Numbered from the stretch's first letter, positions 1 to 6,798 are shown. The stretch is 7,371 bases of DNA from Verrucomicrobiales bacterium (GCA_023253615.1 JALRFZ010000294.1:1-7371); one strand, 5' to 3'. A program made the numbers and translations. Notes: a model not told the origin generated them from the letters alone.

Positions 1-1207
1 GACTGCTCTCAAACGCCTCGCCGAGAAATTCCGCGAGCGCCTGCCCGACCAAAAAGAGCGATCCTGCCACCAGCACCCGGCCGTCCTGTTCGATCGCCGC
101 AGCCAAGGTCTCGGCTCGCGATACGGGCAGCTCGCCTCCGCCCGCTTCCGACAAGGCGGCTTCCATTTCATCGACGGAGAGACGGCGCTCGGACTTCACC
201 GGCACGAAGGTGACGGATTCGATGATGGGCAGGAGCTCGCGGAAGATGCCGGCGACATCCTTCGTCGCGACCGCTCCGAAAACGAGGCGGGCTTTTTCAT
301 TTCCAAATTCACCAAGCCAGGTTTCGCGCAGCACGGCGGCGGCGGCGGGATTGTGGGCACCGTCGACAATCAGACCGGGCCGGAGTTGCTGGAATCGCCC
401 CGGCCAGGACGTCCCGGCGACCGAGGCGCGGATGCCTTCGAGGGTGAGCCGTTTGTCCTCGAGCCGGCACGCGGCCTCGACGGCGAGGGCGGCGTTGCCA
501 CGCTGATGGGGGCCTTTCAGGCCGGTGGTCCAATCTTCCGGCAGCGGATGCGCCTCGAGACAGGGAATACCGAGCTGGAGGGCGCGGCGACCGACGACGT
601 CGCGCGCGTCGGGATGGAGCTCGCCGATGATGACGGGCACACCCGGCTTGAGAATGCCCGCCTTTTCCCCGGCGATCTCGCGGATCGTTTCCCCGAGCCA
701 CTGCTGGTGGTCGAGTCCGATCGGGGTGATCACCGTCACCTCTGACTGCACCGCGTTGGTCGCGTCGAGCCGCCCGCCCATCCCGGTCTCGAGCACGATG
801 ACCTCGCAGCCTTCGTCGAGGAAATGCCGCATCGCGAGGGCGAGGCTGAGCTCGAAAAAGGTGGGATGATTTTCCCAATCGGCGACCCGCTCGCGCAGCC
901 GGGTCAATTCGCGCACCACGACCTCCTCCGGGACCATCGTCCCGTTCACGCGGATGCGTTCGCGATAGGTGACGAGATGCGGCGAGGTGAACAGGCCGGT
1001 CTTCACCCCGGCGTCGCGCAGGATGCGCTCGGCCACGGCGCAGACCGAGCCCTTTCCATTCGTGCCCGCGACATGCAGCACGGCCGCCCCCGGACGATCG
1101 GGATCGATCCCGTCGTCGAGGAGGAGACGCCGCATGTTTTCCAGCCCCAGCTTGATGCCGAAGGTCTGGGTCGAATAAAGCCAGTCGATGGAGTCCGCGT
1201 AGTTCAA
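1..1207 (-). CDS. folC: Bifunctional folylpolyglutamate synthase / dihydrofolate synthase (3' end cut by window edge)
   Basis: Cytoplasmic Mur-ligase-family enzyme that uses ATP to add L-glutamate to dihydropteroate and/or to folates. Translating the minus strand from the TTG at 1207-1205 gives about 402 residues before the window ends. The conserved blocks appear in family order: a start segment with FGIKLGLENM (residues 16-25), the P-loop GTNGKGS (48-54), FFE (117-119), ETGMGGRLDATN (140-151), LDH (165-167), GEKAGILKPG (180-189) and, in the C-terminal domain, DGAHNP. FolC proteins are usually 400-430 residues, so only a short tail is missing. TTG was chosen because the family's conserved N-terminus begins right after it, and the next in-frame Met (residue 25) would remove that segment. 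No Shine-Dalgarno is visible, and the terminator of the upstream gene lies directly before the start. Identity is secure. Whether the enzyme has both activities cannot be read from the sequence. Confidence 0.95.
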   Translation of the reverse strand, partial: MNYADSIDWLYSTQTFGIKLGLENMRRLLLDDGIDPDRPGAAVLHVAGTNGKGSVCAVAERILRDAGVKTGLFTSPHLVTYRERIRVNGTMVPEEVVVRELTRLRERVADWENHPTFFELSLALAMRHFLDEGCEVIVLETGMGGRLDATNAVQSEVTVITPIGLDHQQWLGETIREIAGEKAGILKPGVPVIIGELHPDARDVVGRRALQLGIPCLEAHPLPEDWTTGLKGPHQRGNAALAVEAACRLEDKRLTLEGIRASVAGTSWPGRFQQLRPGLIVDGAHNPAAAAVLRETWLGEFGNEKARLVFGAVATKDVAGIFRELLPIIESVTFVPVKSERRLSVDEMEAALSEAGGGELPVSRAETLAAAIEQDGRVLVAGSLFLVGQALAEFLGEAFESS

Positions 1208-1223
1208 GCGCGGGGAATTACGG

Positions 1224-1266
1224 ACAAACAAAAAGCCCTGTCCACGGGCAATCCGCGGACAGGGCT
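1224..1266 (-). terminator. Intrinsic terminator of the beta-barrel protein gene
   Basis: A perfect 10-bp stem (agccctgtcc at 1234-1243 pairing with ggacagggct at 1257-1266) encloses a 13-nt loop that can itself form 3 further pairs (cgg/ccg). Read on the minus strand, the hairpin is followed at once by CTTTTTGTTTG, a U-rich tail. It begins about 37 nt after the stop codon of the outer-membrane protein gene. The tail ends about 17 nt before the TTG start of folC, so it insulates folC from the strongly expressed neighbour, or lets through only a fraction of transcripts. Confidence 0.88.
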
Positions 1267-1303
1267 GGTTTGGAAAAGATCTTGGGTGAAGAGGTCCGCC
1301 GGA

Positions 1304-2083
1304 TCAGAAGGAGACACGGGCACCGACCAGGACGGAGTGGCTCGTCGGATTTTCCTCCGTGGTGTTGCTGAAGTCTCCGAAGTCGGTGGTGAAGGTCGCT
1401 TCGTCGAGGACGAGGTAGCGATACTGGGTGAAGAGGGCGAGACGCTCGGTGACCGGGAAGTCCATCCCCGCGATGAGCTGCCAGGCGAAACCATCGTCGG
1501 TGGATCCGTATTGGATGGTGTCGATGTCACCGTCCATGGTCGTCCAGGCCCAGCCGATACCACCGCCGAAGTAACCGGTCGCGGATCCGAAGGGCACTTC
1601 CTTCAGGTAGTTCACCATCACCGTCTTGGTCGAGAGATCGAAATTCGCGGGCAGGGCGAAACCGGCATACTGGAGCGAATCCACGCCGTTGCTGAGGTAG
1701 GAACCCTCCAACTCGAAACGACTGCCGCCGAAGAGCCCCGAGTAGCGGCCGATACCACCACCGAAGGACCATCCGTTGTCGGTATCCCAGTTCATCGGGA
1801 TGGAAGCCGGATCGAAGCCGTAGTGACCGTCATAGCCGGGAGGGCAATGCTCCTGCCAGTCGGAATCGAGGTCGAAGGCACCGTTGTTGTTCCAGGTGGA
1901 ACCAAAGACAAAGCCACCGTAGCCGAAAACGTAACCACGATGGGCGCTGGAAGCGATCGGGGCCTTGGGAACGGGCGATTTCGAGCTCAGGCGGTATCCC
2001 GGGCCGGCATTCGCGATGTGGGAGGTCGCGACCAGAACGGTGGCGATGACAACGGAGAGGATTCTAATATTCAGCTTTTCCAT
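1304..2083 (-). CDS. Exported outer-membrane beta-barrel protein (opacity/porin-like)
   Basis: 259 residues. The N-terminus is a classical Sec signal peptide: a short basic start (K3, R7), a hydrophobic core at about residues 8-20, and an ANA signal-peptidase site with cleavage after residue 26. The mature part alternates Gly/aromatic strands typical of a small 8-stranded barrel: strands near 50-62, 104-116, 121-131, 153-162, 168-181, 198-208 and 214-224. It ends VLVGARVSF, with the C-terminal Phe used as the outer-membrane assembly signal. This fits the OMP_b-brl/opacity-protein superfamily, but no specific function or symbol can be given. A low-complexity Ser/Pro/Ala stretch (residues 31-46) follows the signal peptide. 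The gene is monocistronic, with its own AT-rich promoter upstream and a strong terminator downstream. The ATG at 2083 is supported by the signal peptide. No Shine-Dalgarno is seen, only A/T-rich sequence, as expected for an A-rich or very short leader. Confidence 0.88.
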   Translation of the reverse strand: MEKLNIRILSVVIATVLVATSHIANAGPGYRLSSKSPVPKAPIASSAHRGYVFGYGGFVFGSTWNNNGAFDLDSDWQEHCPPGYDGHYGFDPASIPMNWDTDNGWSFGGGIGRYSGLFGGSRFELEGSYLSNGVDSLQYAGFALPANFDLSTKTVMVNYLKEVPFGSATGYFGGGIGWAWTTMDGDIDTIQYGSTDDGFAWQLIAGMDFPVTERLALFTQYRYLVLDEATFTTDFGDFSNTTEENPTSHSVLVGARVSF

Positions 2084-2160
2084 AATTTAAATTTATTATA
2101 GTTTTTATGGAAAGGCAATTAGTAAACTAAAATTTTTATAAATCTGAATGATTTTTTAAA
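2084..2160. promoter_or_regulatory. AT-rich divergent promoter island between the beta-barrel gene and rlmN
   Basis: Only 11 of 77 bases are G or C, against a strongly GC-rich background on both sides. The island lies between the two divergent start codons and contains several TATAAA/TTTAAA-like elements in both orientations. It is the natural place for the promoters of the minus-strand outer-membrane gene and probably of rlmN. Exact start sites for the rlmN direction cannot be assigned. Confidence 0.55.
2095..2100 (-). promoter_or_regulatory. Candidate -10 box (TATAAT) for the beta-barrel gene
   Basis: The minus strand reads a perfect TATAAT, 11 nt before the ATG at 2083. Initiation 6-8 nt downstream would leave a leader of only about 4-6 nt, close to leaderless. 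No good TTGACA-like -35 is seen at 16-18 nt spacing (the hexamer there is ACTAAT), so the assignment rests on the -10 and the AT-rich context. Because the region is so AT-rich, a chance match is possible. Confidence 0.4.
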
Positions 2161-2263
2161 ACCCGAACCACCAAGCTCCTCCGGGTGCCTTGCGATCCCC
2201 TCGAAATTCGGCCTGCCAATCGCGTGGATCCGTGGTTAGTTGGCGGGATTGGTCCATTCGCCC

Positions 2264-3355
2264 ATGGTCACCACCCCCCGACTCCCCTCCGCCTTCGGTC
2301 TTACCCTCGATGATTGGATCGAGTGGGCGGAGGCGCGCGGCCAGAGCCGATTCCGCGCAAAGCAGATCGTGGAGTGGCTCTATCAGAAGCGTGCGAAATC
2401 GTGGGATGAGATGTCGAACCTCCCCCAGACGCTGCGTGAAGAGCTGAAGTCCGCCTTTTCCCTCGACCGTCTCCCGGTGGTGCGGCTGACGGGATCGAAG
2501 GACACGACCCGGAAATTTCTCTTCCGCCTGCACGACGGACGCCTCGTCGAGACGGTGAAGATCCCGGCGAACGTCCATTTCGACGGTGGACAGAGCGATC
2601 GCATCACCCTTTGCGTCTCCAGCCAGGTCGGCTGTGCCTATGATTGCAAATTCTGCGCGAGCGGTCTCGCCGGTTTCACGCGCAATCTCGAGGTCGAGGA
2701 AATCGTCGGCCAGGTCATGGCGGCCGAGGAGGAATCAGGGGAGTCGGTGCGGAATCTCGTCTTCATGGGAATGGGCGAGCCGCTTGCCAATTTCACCCGG
2801 CTGACCAAGGCGATCACGATTCTGAACGCCCCTTGGGGCCTGAACATCGGGGCGCGCCACATGACCGTCTCCACCAGCGGCCTCGCGCCTCAGATCGAGA
2901 AACTCGCGGAGCTGCCCATCCAGATCCGCCTCGCCATTTCGCTGCATGGCGCCAGTGACGAGGTGCGCGAGCAGATCATGCCGGTGAACAAGAAGTATCC
3001 GATCGCCCGGCTCTTCGAAGCGCTCGAGGTCTGGCGCGAGAAGAAGAAACAAAAGATCACCCTCGAATACATCCTCATCGAAGGCGTGAACGATTTCCTC
3101 GCTCAGGCAAGCCTCCTCGCGAAGCGCGCCAAGGGCCTCGATGCCAAGGTCAACCTGATTCCTTATAACACCGTCGAGGGGCTGCCCTGGAGTCGCCCGA
3201 CCGAGGCGCAGCAGGAAGCCTTTCTTCAGGTCCTCACCCGCGCCGGCGTCGTCGCCACCCTGCGGCGTGAGAAAGGCCACGACATCTCCGCGGCCTGCGG
3301 GCAGTTGCGCCTGCAGCAGGAAACAGCCGAGGGCATCGTGGCGGTGGACCGCTGA
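2264..3355 (+). CDS. rlmN: Dual-specificity RNA (adenine-C2)-methyltransferase, radical SAM
   Basis: Radical-SAM enzyme that methylates C2 of adenine 2503 in 23S rRNA, and of A37 in some tRNAs, supporting translational fidelity. From the ATG at 2264 the protein has 363 residues, within the family norm. An N-terminal helical RNA-binding part contains SRFRAKQIVEWLY (about 28-40). The [4Fe-4S]-binding CxxxCxxC is C124-C128-C131 (CAYDCKFC). The two methyl-transfer cysteines are present: C117 in CVSSQVGC, and C345 in GHDISAACGQL, matching C118 and C355 of the E. coli enzyme. MGMGEPL (168-174) and ISLHGA (225-230) are further family signatures. An in-frame TTG at 2240 would add 8 unconserved residues, so ATG was preferred, but neither start has a Shine-Dalgarno. 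The gene is transcribed away from the beta-barrel gene, and its stop is 3 nt from the stop of the convergent gene, with no terminator between. Confidence 0.96.
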   Translation: MVTTPRLPSAFGLTLDDWIEWAEARGQSRFRAKQIVEWLYQKRAKSWDEMSNLPQTLREELKSAFSLDRLPVVRLTGSKDTTRKFLFRLHDGRLVETVKIPANVHFDGGQSDRITLCVSSQVGCAYDCKFCASGLAGFTRNLEVEEIVGQVMAAEEESGESVRNLVFMGMGEPLANFTRLTKAITILNAPWGLNIGARHMTVSTSGLAPQIEKLAELPIQIRLAISLHGASDEVREQIMPVNKKYPIARLFEALEVWREKKKQKITLEYILIEGVNDFLAQASLLAKRAKGLDAKVNLIPYNTVEGLPWSRPTEAQQEAFLQVLTRAGVVATLRREKGHDISAACGQLRLQQETAEGIVAVDR

Positions 3356-3358
3356 CGC

Positions 3359-4129
3359 TCACTCGAGGTGCAGCTCGATGCGGTTCACGTATTCGACCTC
3401 GCCGATGTTCAGCGAATAAGCCTTGGGCGTCGCCTTGGTGAGCGCCGCGGGGCTTGTCGCCTTGAGGCGGTCGTGCTCCAGCGAACTGTTCGCCTTGAGC
3501 CAGTCGATGAGGGCGAGAGTGCGCGCCCAGGCCCGGTCTTTGCCGCCCTCTTCGAGCGGATCATAGAGCGGCTTCACGGTGATGTTCTTCTTCAGCGTCC
3601 GCTCGAGATACTCCACGACCGACCCGAGCGCGGGTTCGGCGAGAGGCTCGATTCTCACTTCCTTGCCGGAGACGAAGAGATCGTCCGCCGGCAGATTGAT
3701 GCGCGCCTTCGCGGCCGATTCGGCGACTCCGAGCTCGTCGCGGAGCTCCGCGAGGCGTTTGATCGTGGCAACGTCGAGAGGCGGCGACGTCACCTCGACG
3801 CGCTGGATCGCGACGACGTTCGTATCCGGTGCCGGGGTCGCGACCGGCCCCGATGAAGTCGAGATCGCCGCTTTGCCCGGGGATGTGGAGGGCACCACGA
3901 GCGGCGACACATTCGACTTGTCCCGGATCGAGGAAACGAGCGGCGCGACGGGAGCGTCCACCGCCGGCGTCGTCACGACTGCGTTCGTTTCATCCAGCGT
4001 GCTCGACGACCGGGCCGGGATCACGACCCCGCGCTGCTGCGGGAAGGCCGTCGTTGCCGTGAGAAAAAGAGACAGCGCACCCGCGGTGACGCAGGCACGC
4101 CCCGTCCGGAGCAGGGTGGGTGTTTTCAT
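3359..4129 (-). CDS. Exported protein with a diverged OmpA-like C-terminal domain
   Basis: 256 residues from the ATG at 4129. The N-terminus is a Sec signal peptide (basic residues R8 and R11, hydrophobic core about 13-28). A Ser/Thr/Pro/Val/Ala-rich, probably unstructured segment follows (about 30-115), then a short helical stretch (120-142). Residues 143-256 resemble an OmpA/MotB-type peptidoglycan-associated domain: INLPADDLF at the first strand, EPALGSVVEYLERTLKKNITV for helix and strand, D190 and R203 near the positions of the Asp and Arg that bind diaminopimelate in OmpA, and a final VNRIELHL like the NRRVE ending of the family. The match is weak, and a TDxxG consensus is absent. An in-frame GTG at 4198 would extend the protein by 23 residues ahead of the signal peptide and is unlikely. 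The gene is last in a three-gene minus-strand run, 69 nt after the sialidase-like gene. Function unknown. Periplasmic, possibly cell-wall-binding, is an inference. Confidence 0.75.
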   Translation of the reverse strand: MKTPTLLRTGRACVTAGALSLFLTATTAFPQQRGVVIPARSSSTLDETNAVVTTPAVDAPVAPLVSSIRDKSNVSPLVVPSTSPGKAAISTSSGPVATPAPDTNVVAIQRVEVTSPPLDVATIKRLAELRDELGVAESAAKARINLPADDLFVSGKEVRIEPLAEPALGSVVEYLERTLKKNITVKPLYDPLEEGGKDRAWARTLALIDWLKANSSLEHDRLKATSPAALTKATPKAYSLNIGEVEYVNRIELHLE

Positions 4130-4198
4130 GGCTGTGTGGCGGGTAACCAAAAGGATTTGCCATGATCCGCGCGGGCGTGACACGAGCCGCGGCCGCAC

Positions 4199-5401
4199 CT
4201 ACCTCCCGCCATCGCTATCAGGGACGAGGAATCTCCGGAAATCGCCGATGCGGTGAAAGGTCGTCAGATTGCTGTCGTGCCCGCGGGGCGGTTTGCCGTC
4301 GCCGATGTCGAAGGCGGTGCGGGAGGCGATCACGAGATCGTCGCCGTCGATGTCGAAGGCGAAGTATTGGAAGGCCTCGTAGTCCACGTTCGGCGATTCG
4401 AGAAACACCGTCGCGACACGCCAATTCCGCAGATCGGGCGAGACCAGCAGGGCGGCCGCGTTGCGGATCATCTCGGGCGGCCATCCCGAGTCCGCGTAAG
4501 CCGGCAGCACGGGATTCGAAAGTGCGAAAAACGAGCCGGTGACGTCGTCGAATCCGACCGCGAACTTCTTCTCTCCGCCGGGAAAGGGCACCCAATCGTC
4601 GGACCGTGGATCGCGGAGCTTGCCCGGCGCCTTTCCGACCCGCAGCAACGCGGTCGACGGCACACCCTGGATCTTGGGCATCACCACCACGCCCGTCTCC
4701 GGCGAGGCGACGACCTGCCCCTCGGTGATGACGGCCTTTTTCCCGAAGGGACCGCGGCTCGTGTCGGCACGGTCCGAGAGCGTCCAGGAATCGGCCCGCA
4801 ACAGGTCGGCATCCACCGGTGCCGACATCACGCGGCGACCCGAGACCGCGATCCAGATCCTCCTGTCGTGGACCACGGGACGGTTCGGGGTGCCGCCGAA
4901 ATCGCCGCGGCGCAGGACGCCGTCCGATTCATCGCGCGGTTCGCTCCAGGTCTCTCCACCATCCTGCGACCGCCGGATCAGAAGATCGCCAGGTGCGGCC
5001 CGATAACCGAACAAATAGAGAGACCCGCCGAGTACGAAGAGACTGCCCCGCTTCATGTCTCGCAGGGGAGTCAGCGCCTGCCAGCTGAGTCCCCCGTCGC
5101 GGGAGCGGAAGACCCGGGTCGTGCCCGAACGGTCCGCGCCCGATCCCGGGCCGAAGAGATTGTCGGTGATGACATAATCCCCCGGCGCGAGCACCGCGAT
5201 GGAGGGCGAGGCCGTGTAGACCGCGCTCCGCGCCATCCGTTCCGCGAGGGAGGGCACCGGCAACCGTCCCGCCACCACACCCGGCACACTCCGGAGCTCG
5301 ACATTCTCCGGCCGGTGATGATCCACCGCCAGATAGATGGCAAAAGCTGCCAGGAACAACCCCGAAGCGACAACGAGGGATGAGCAACGCGGAAGTGCCA
5401 T
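4199..5401 (-). CDS. Membrane-anchored sialidase-fold (BNR/Asp-box) protein
   Basis: 400 residues from the ATG at 5401. A hydrophobic segment at about residues 8-26, preceded by R5 and lacking an obvious signal-peptidase site, should anchor the protein with its large domain outside the cytoplasm. Two Asp-box motifs (SxDGGxxW) at S100-W107 and S145-W152 mark a beta-propeller of the sialidase superfamily. Other conserved-looking blocks are SPSIAVLAPGDYVITDNLFG (65-84), VMSAPVDADLL (191-201), FPGGEKKF (273-280), LSNPVLP (294-300) and VIASRTAFD (357-365). The whole chain resembles a Verrucomicrobia/Planctomycetes group usually annotated exo-alpha-sialidase, whose substrates are mostly untested. 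I could not assign the full arginine triad or the Tyr/Glu nucleophile pair, so sialic-acid hydrolysis is not claimed. An ATG at 5467 would overlap the upstream gene and precede the anchor by 22 residues, so 5401 was chosen. It lies 25 nt after the HIT-fusion stop, probably cotranscribed with it. Confidence 0.85.
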   Translation of the reverse strand: MALPRCSSLVVASGLFLAAFAIYLAVDHHRPENVELRSVPGVVAGRLPVPSLAERMARSAVYTASPSIAVLAPGDYVITDNLFGPGSGADRSGTTRVFRSRDGGLSWQALTPLRDMKRGSLFVLGGSLYLFGYRAAPGDLLIRRSQDGGETWSEPRDESDGVLRRGDFGGTPNRPVVHDRRIWIAVSGRRVMSAPVDADLLRADSWTLSDRADTSRGPFGKKAVITEGQVVASPETGVVVMPKIQGVPSTALLRVGKAPGKLRDPRSDDWVPFPGGEKKFAVGFDDVTGSFFALSNPVLPAYADSGWPPEMIRNAAALLVSPDLRNWRVATVFLESPNVDYEAFQYFAFDIDGDDLVIASRTAFDIGDGKPPRGHDSNLTTFHRIGDFRRFLVPDSDGGR

Positions 5402-5426
5402 GGAGCAGGTGACGGAGGTTGGCGGA

Positions 5427-5843
5427 TCAACGGCCGAGACCCGTCGCGATCCGGGCGGCCCAATCATCGAGGTCGGCGCGTCCGGCAGTCGCGCATTTCC
5501 CGGCGAACCGCAGCCCGTCGCCCTTCCGCCGGGGGATCACGTGCAGATGGATGTGCGGCACCTCCTGTCCCGCGTCGCGTCCGTCGCAGAGCAGCCAGTT
5601 GATTCCGGTCACCGAGGGATCGGCCGCACGGATCGCCGAGCCGATCTCCTGCCCGAGCGCGGTGACGTGTGTGAGGATTTCCGGCGGCAGATCGGAGAGC
5701 GAAGCGACCTCCCGCACCGGCACCACCAGCGTGTGTCCCGGCGTGAGCGGCTGGATGTCGAGAAAAGCCGCGACCACCTCGTCGCGATGGACAAAGCTGG
5801 CGGGGAGTTCGTTTTCGAGGATGTGGGTGAAGATGGAGGGCAT
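5427..5843 (-). other. HIT module with its own possible start (alternative separate gene)
   Basis: The 138-residue segment from the ATG at 5843 has the length, N-terminus and C-terminus of a free-standing HIT-family protein, and needs nothing from the upstream domain. A GAAGG sequence lies 16 nt before this ATG, rather far for a ribosome binding site. If translation starts here, the ferritin-like product would either be extended through it in the same frame, or its stop codon has been lost. The sequence cannot decide between a fused protein and internal initiation. Confidence 0.5.
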
Positions 5844-6650
5844 GGGGAAGGGTACTCTACCTTCTCGAAAGATGATGGAGCGAGATTCCTTTTTCTTCCC
5901 CGGGAGATGCTGCCTTGACTTTCTCTTGCTCGACGAAGGCAGCCGTCGATGAAAGTGGGCGAGCCCCTGCCGGCACAGGGAAAACAGATCGCACGCACTG
6001 ACTCCGAGCGGGCGGAGCCATCTGCCGTGGCTCATCCAGAGGAAGCCCGCGCAGGCCGCGCCGAGGAGGAAGAATGCGGTCGTCCAATGCCACGAGACCC
6101 CTTCGGGATGGCACGCCGAAAGGCGCTCGCGGTGGAACGCGATGTGGCCTGCCTCGTCCCGCAGAATGAGCCGGCACATTTGTCTGACGGGCAGGTCTCC
6201 GCAGTGTTTCCGGATGAGACGGTAGTAGGCCGTGCTGACGATCTCCACGATCAGCAGCACCTTCATTTCAAATTGGGCGCCAAAGGTTCGACGGCTTCGG
6301 TTGAAAAGACGGAAGGCGAAACTGTCTTCGACGAACGTGCCACCGAGACGCCGCACCGCACCGGCGAGCAGCCGCGAATGCTCCGCTTCTTCGGCGAACC
6401 AGAGATCAATCACCTTCCTGACCTCCTCGTCCGCGGCACGGAGCCGCTCCGCATCGCGCGCGATGAGGCGACAGGGACCACCGCCGTCCCCGAGTTGGTA
6501 TTGGGCGAGGGTCGCGGCGAGGGCGGTCCGCTTCTTTTCGTCCAGCGCGAGCGGGAGATCCCATTCGGGTTCGGGACGGTCGAGGCGGTTGGTCATTCCG
6601 AAATGGCGGATCCACTTCGCCAGGTTCATGGGCATGGGGTGTCGTTTCAT
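5427..6650 (-). CDS. Ferritin-like diiron domain fused to a HIT-family hydrolase domain
   Basis: One uninterrupted 407-codon frame. Residues about 45-180 form a ferritin-like helical bundle with likely di-iron ligands: E88-x-x-H91 in FAEEAEHSR, E136 in LLIVEIVS, and E166-x-x-H169 in RDEAGHIAFHRERL. A hydrophobic segment (190-206) and a basic tail follow. Residues 270-407 are a complete histidine-triad protein beginning MPSIFTHILENELPA, with TPGHTLVVP (303-311) and HIHLHV (366-371), the nucleotide-phosphate-binding triad. HIT enzymes hydrolyse or transfer nucleotide monophosphates, while the ferritin-like part may be an oxidase or oxygenase of unknown substrate. The join (about 238-269) is basic, low in pattern, and looks like read-through intergenic DNA. 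HIT may therefore be a separate gene starting at 5843. Start choices for the first domain are ATG 6650, 6635 or 6629 (MNLAKW, the likely family start), and none has a Shine-Dalgarno. First gene of a probable three-gene run. Confidence 0.85.
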   Translation of the reverse strand: MKRHPMPMNLAKWIRHFGMTNRLDRPEPEWDLPLALDEKKRTALAATLAQYQLGDGGGPCRLIARDAERLRAADEEVRKVIDLWFAEEAEHSRLLAGAVRRLGGTFVEDSFAFRLFNRSRRTFGAQFEMKVLLIVEIVSTAYYRLIRKHCGDLPVRQMCRLILRDEAGHIAFHRERLSACHPEGVSWHWTTAFFLLGAACAGFLWMSHGRWLRPLGVSACDLFSLCRQGLAHFHRRLPSSSKRKSRQHLPGKKKESRSIIFREGRVPFPMPSIFTHILENELPASFVHRDEVVAAFLDIQPLTPGHTLVVPVREVASLSDLPPEILTHVTALGQEIGSAIRAADPSVTGINWLLCDGRDAGQEVPHIHLHVIPRRKGDGLRFAGKCATAGRADLDDWAARIATGLGR

Positions 6651-6722
6651 CGGGATTCAGGGTGATGGAACGAACTTCGGATGCCTCCGTGAAGGGAGGA
6701 TGAAGATTGCGTGAGGGATGTG

Positions 6723-6746
6723 TGAAATCGTTTTGGCGCGATTTCA
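6723..6746. repeat. 8-bp inverted repeat, candidate operator
   Basis: The arms tgaaatcg (6723-6730) and cgatttca (6739-6746) are perfect inverted copies separated by 8 nt (ttttggcg). The centre lies about 85 nt upstream of the ATG at 6650, in the expected promoter region of the ferritin-like/HIT gene. The geometry suits a dimeric regulator. It lacks the U-tract of a terminator. No known operator consensus is recognised. Confidence 0.4.
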
Positions 6747-6798
6747 GAATACGGACGCGGTTCTTTGCCACTGCGGTATCCGCGAGTCCCCACCCCCC

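Noticed and set aside
824..2101. 425-codon plus-strand open frame across folC, the terminator and the beta-barrel gene
   Set aside because: It is antisense to two clearly identified genes and a terminator, is rich in Gly/Glu/Arg/Val with no domain, and results from GC-biased codons on the other strand.
3368..4256. Plus-strand open frames opposite the OmpA-like gene (162 and 225 codons)
   Set aside because: No signal, membrane segment or domain. The minus-strand product has a proper signal peptide and domain order.
4253..5383. 376-codon plus-strand open frame opposite the sialidase-like gene
   Set aside because: The minus-strand frame has an anchor, Asp boxes and a family-like layout. The plus-strand translation is Arg/Asp/His-rich with no recognisable motif.
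5949..6665. 238-codon plus-strand open frame opposite the ferritin-like domain
   Set aside because: It is antisense to the ExxH-containing diiron domain, and its composition is that of a mirror frame.
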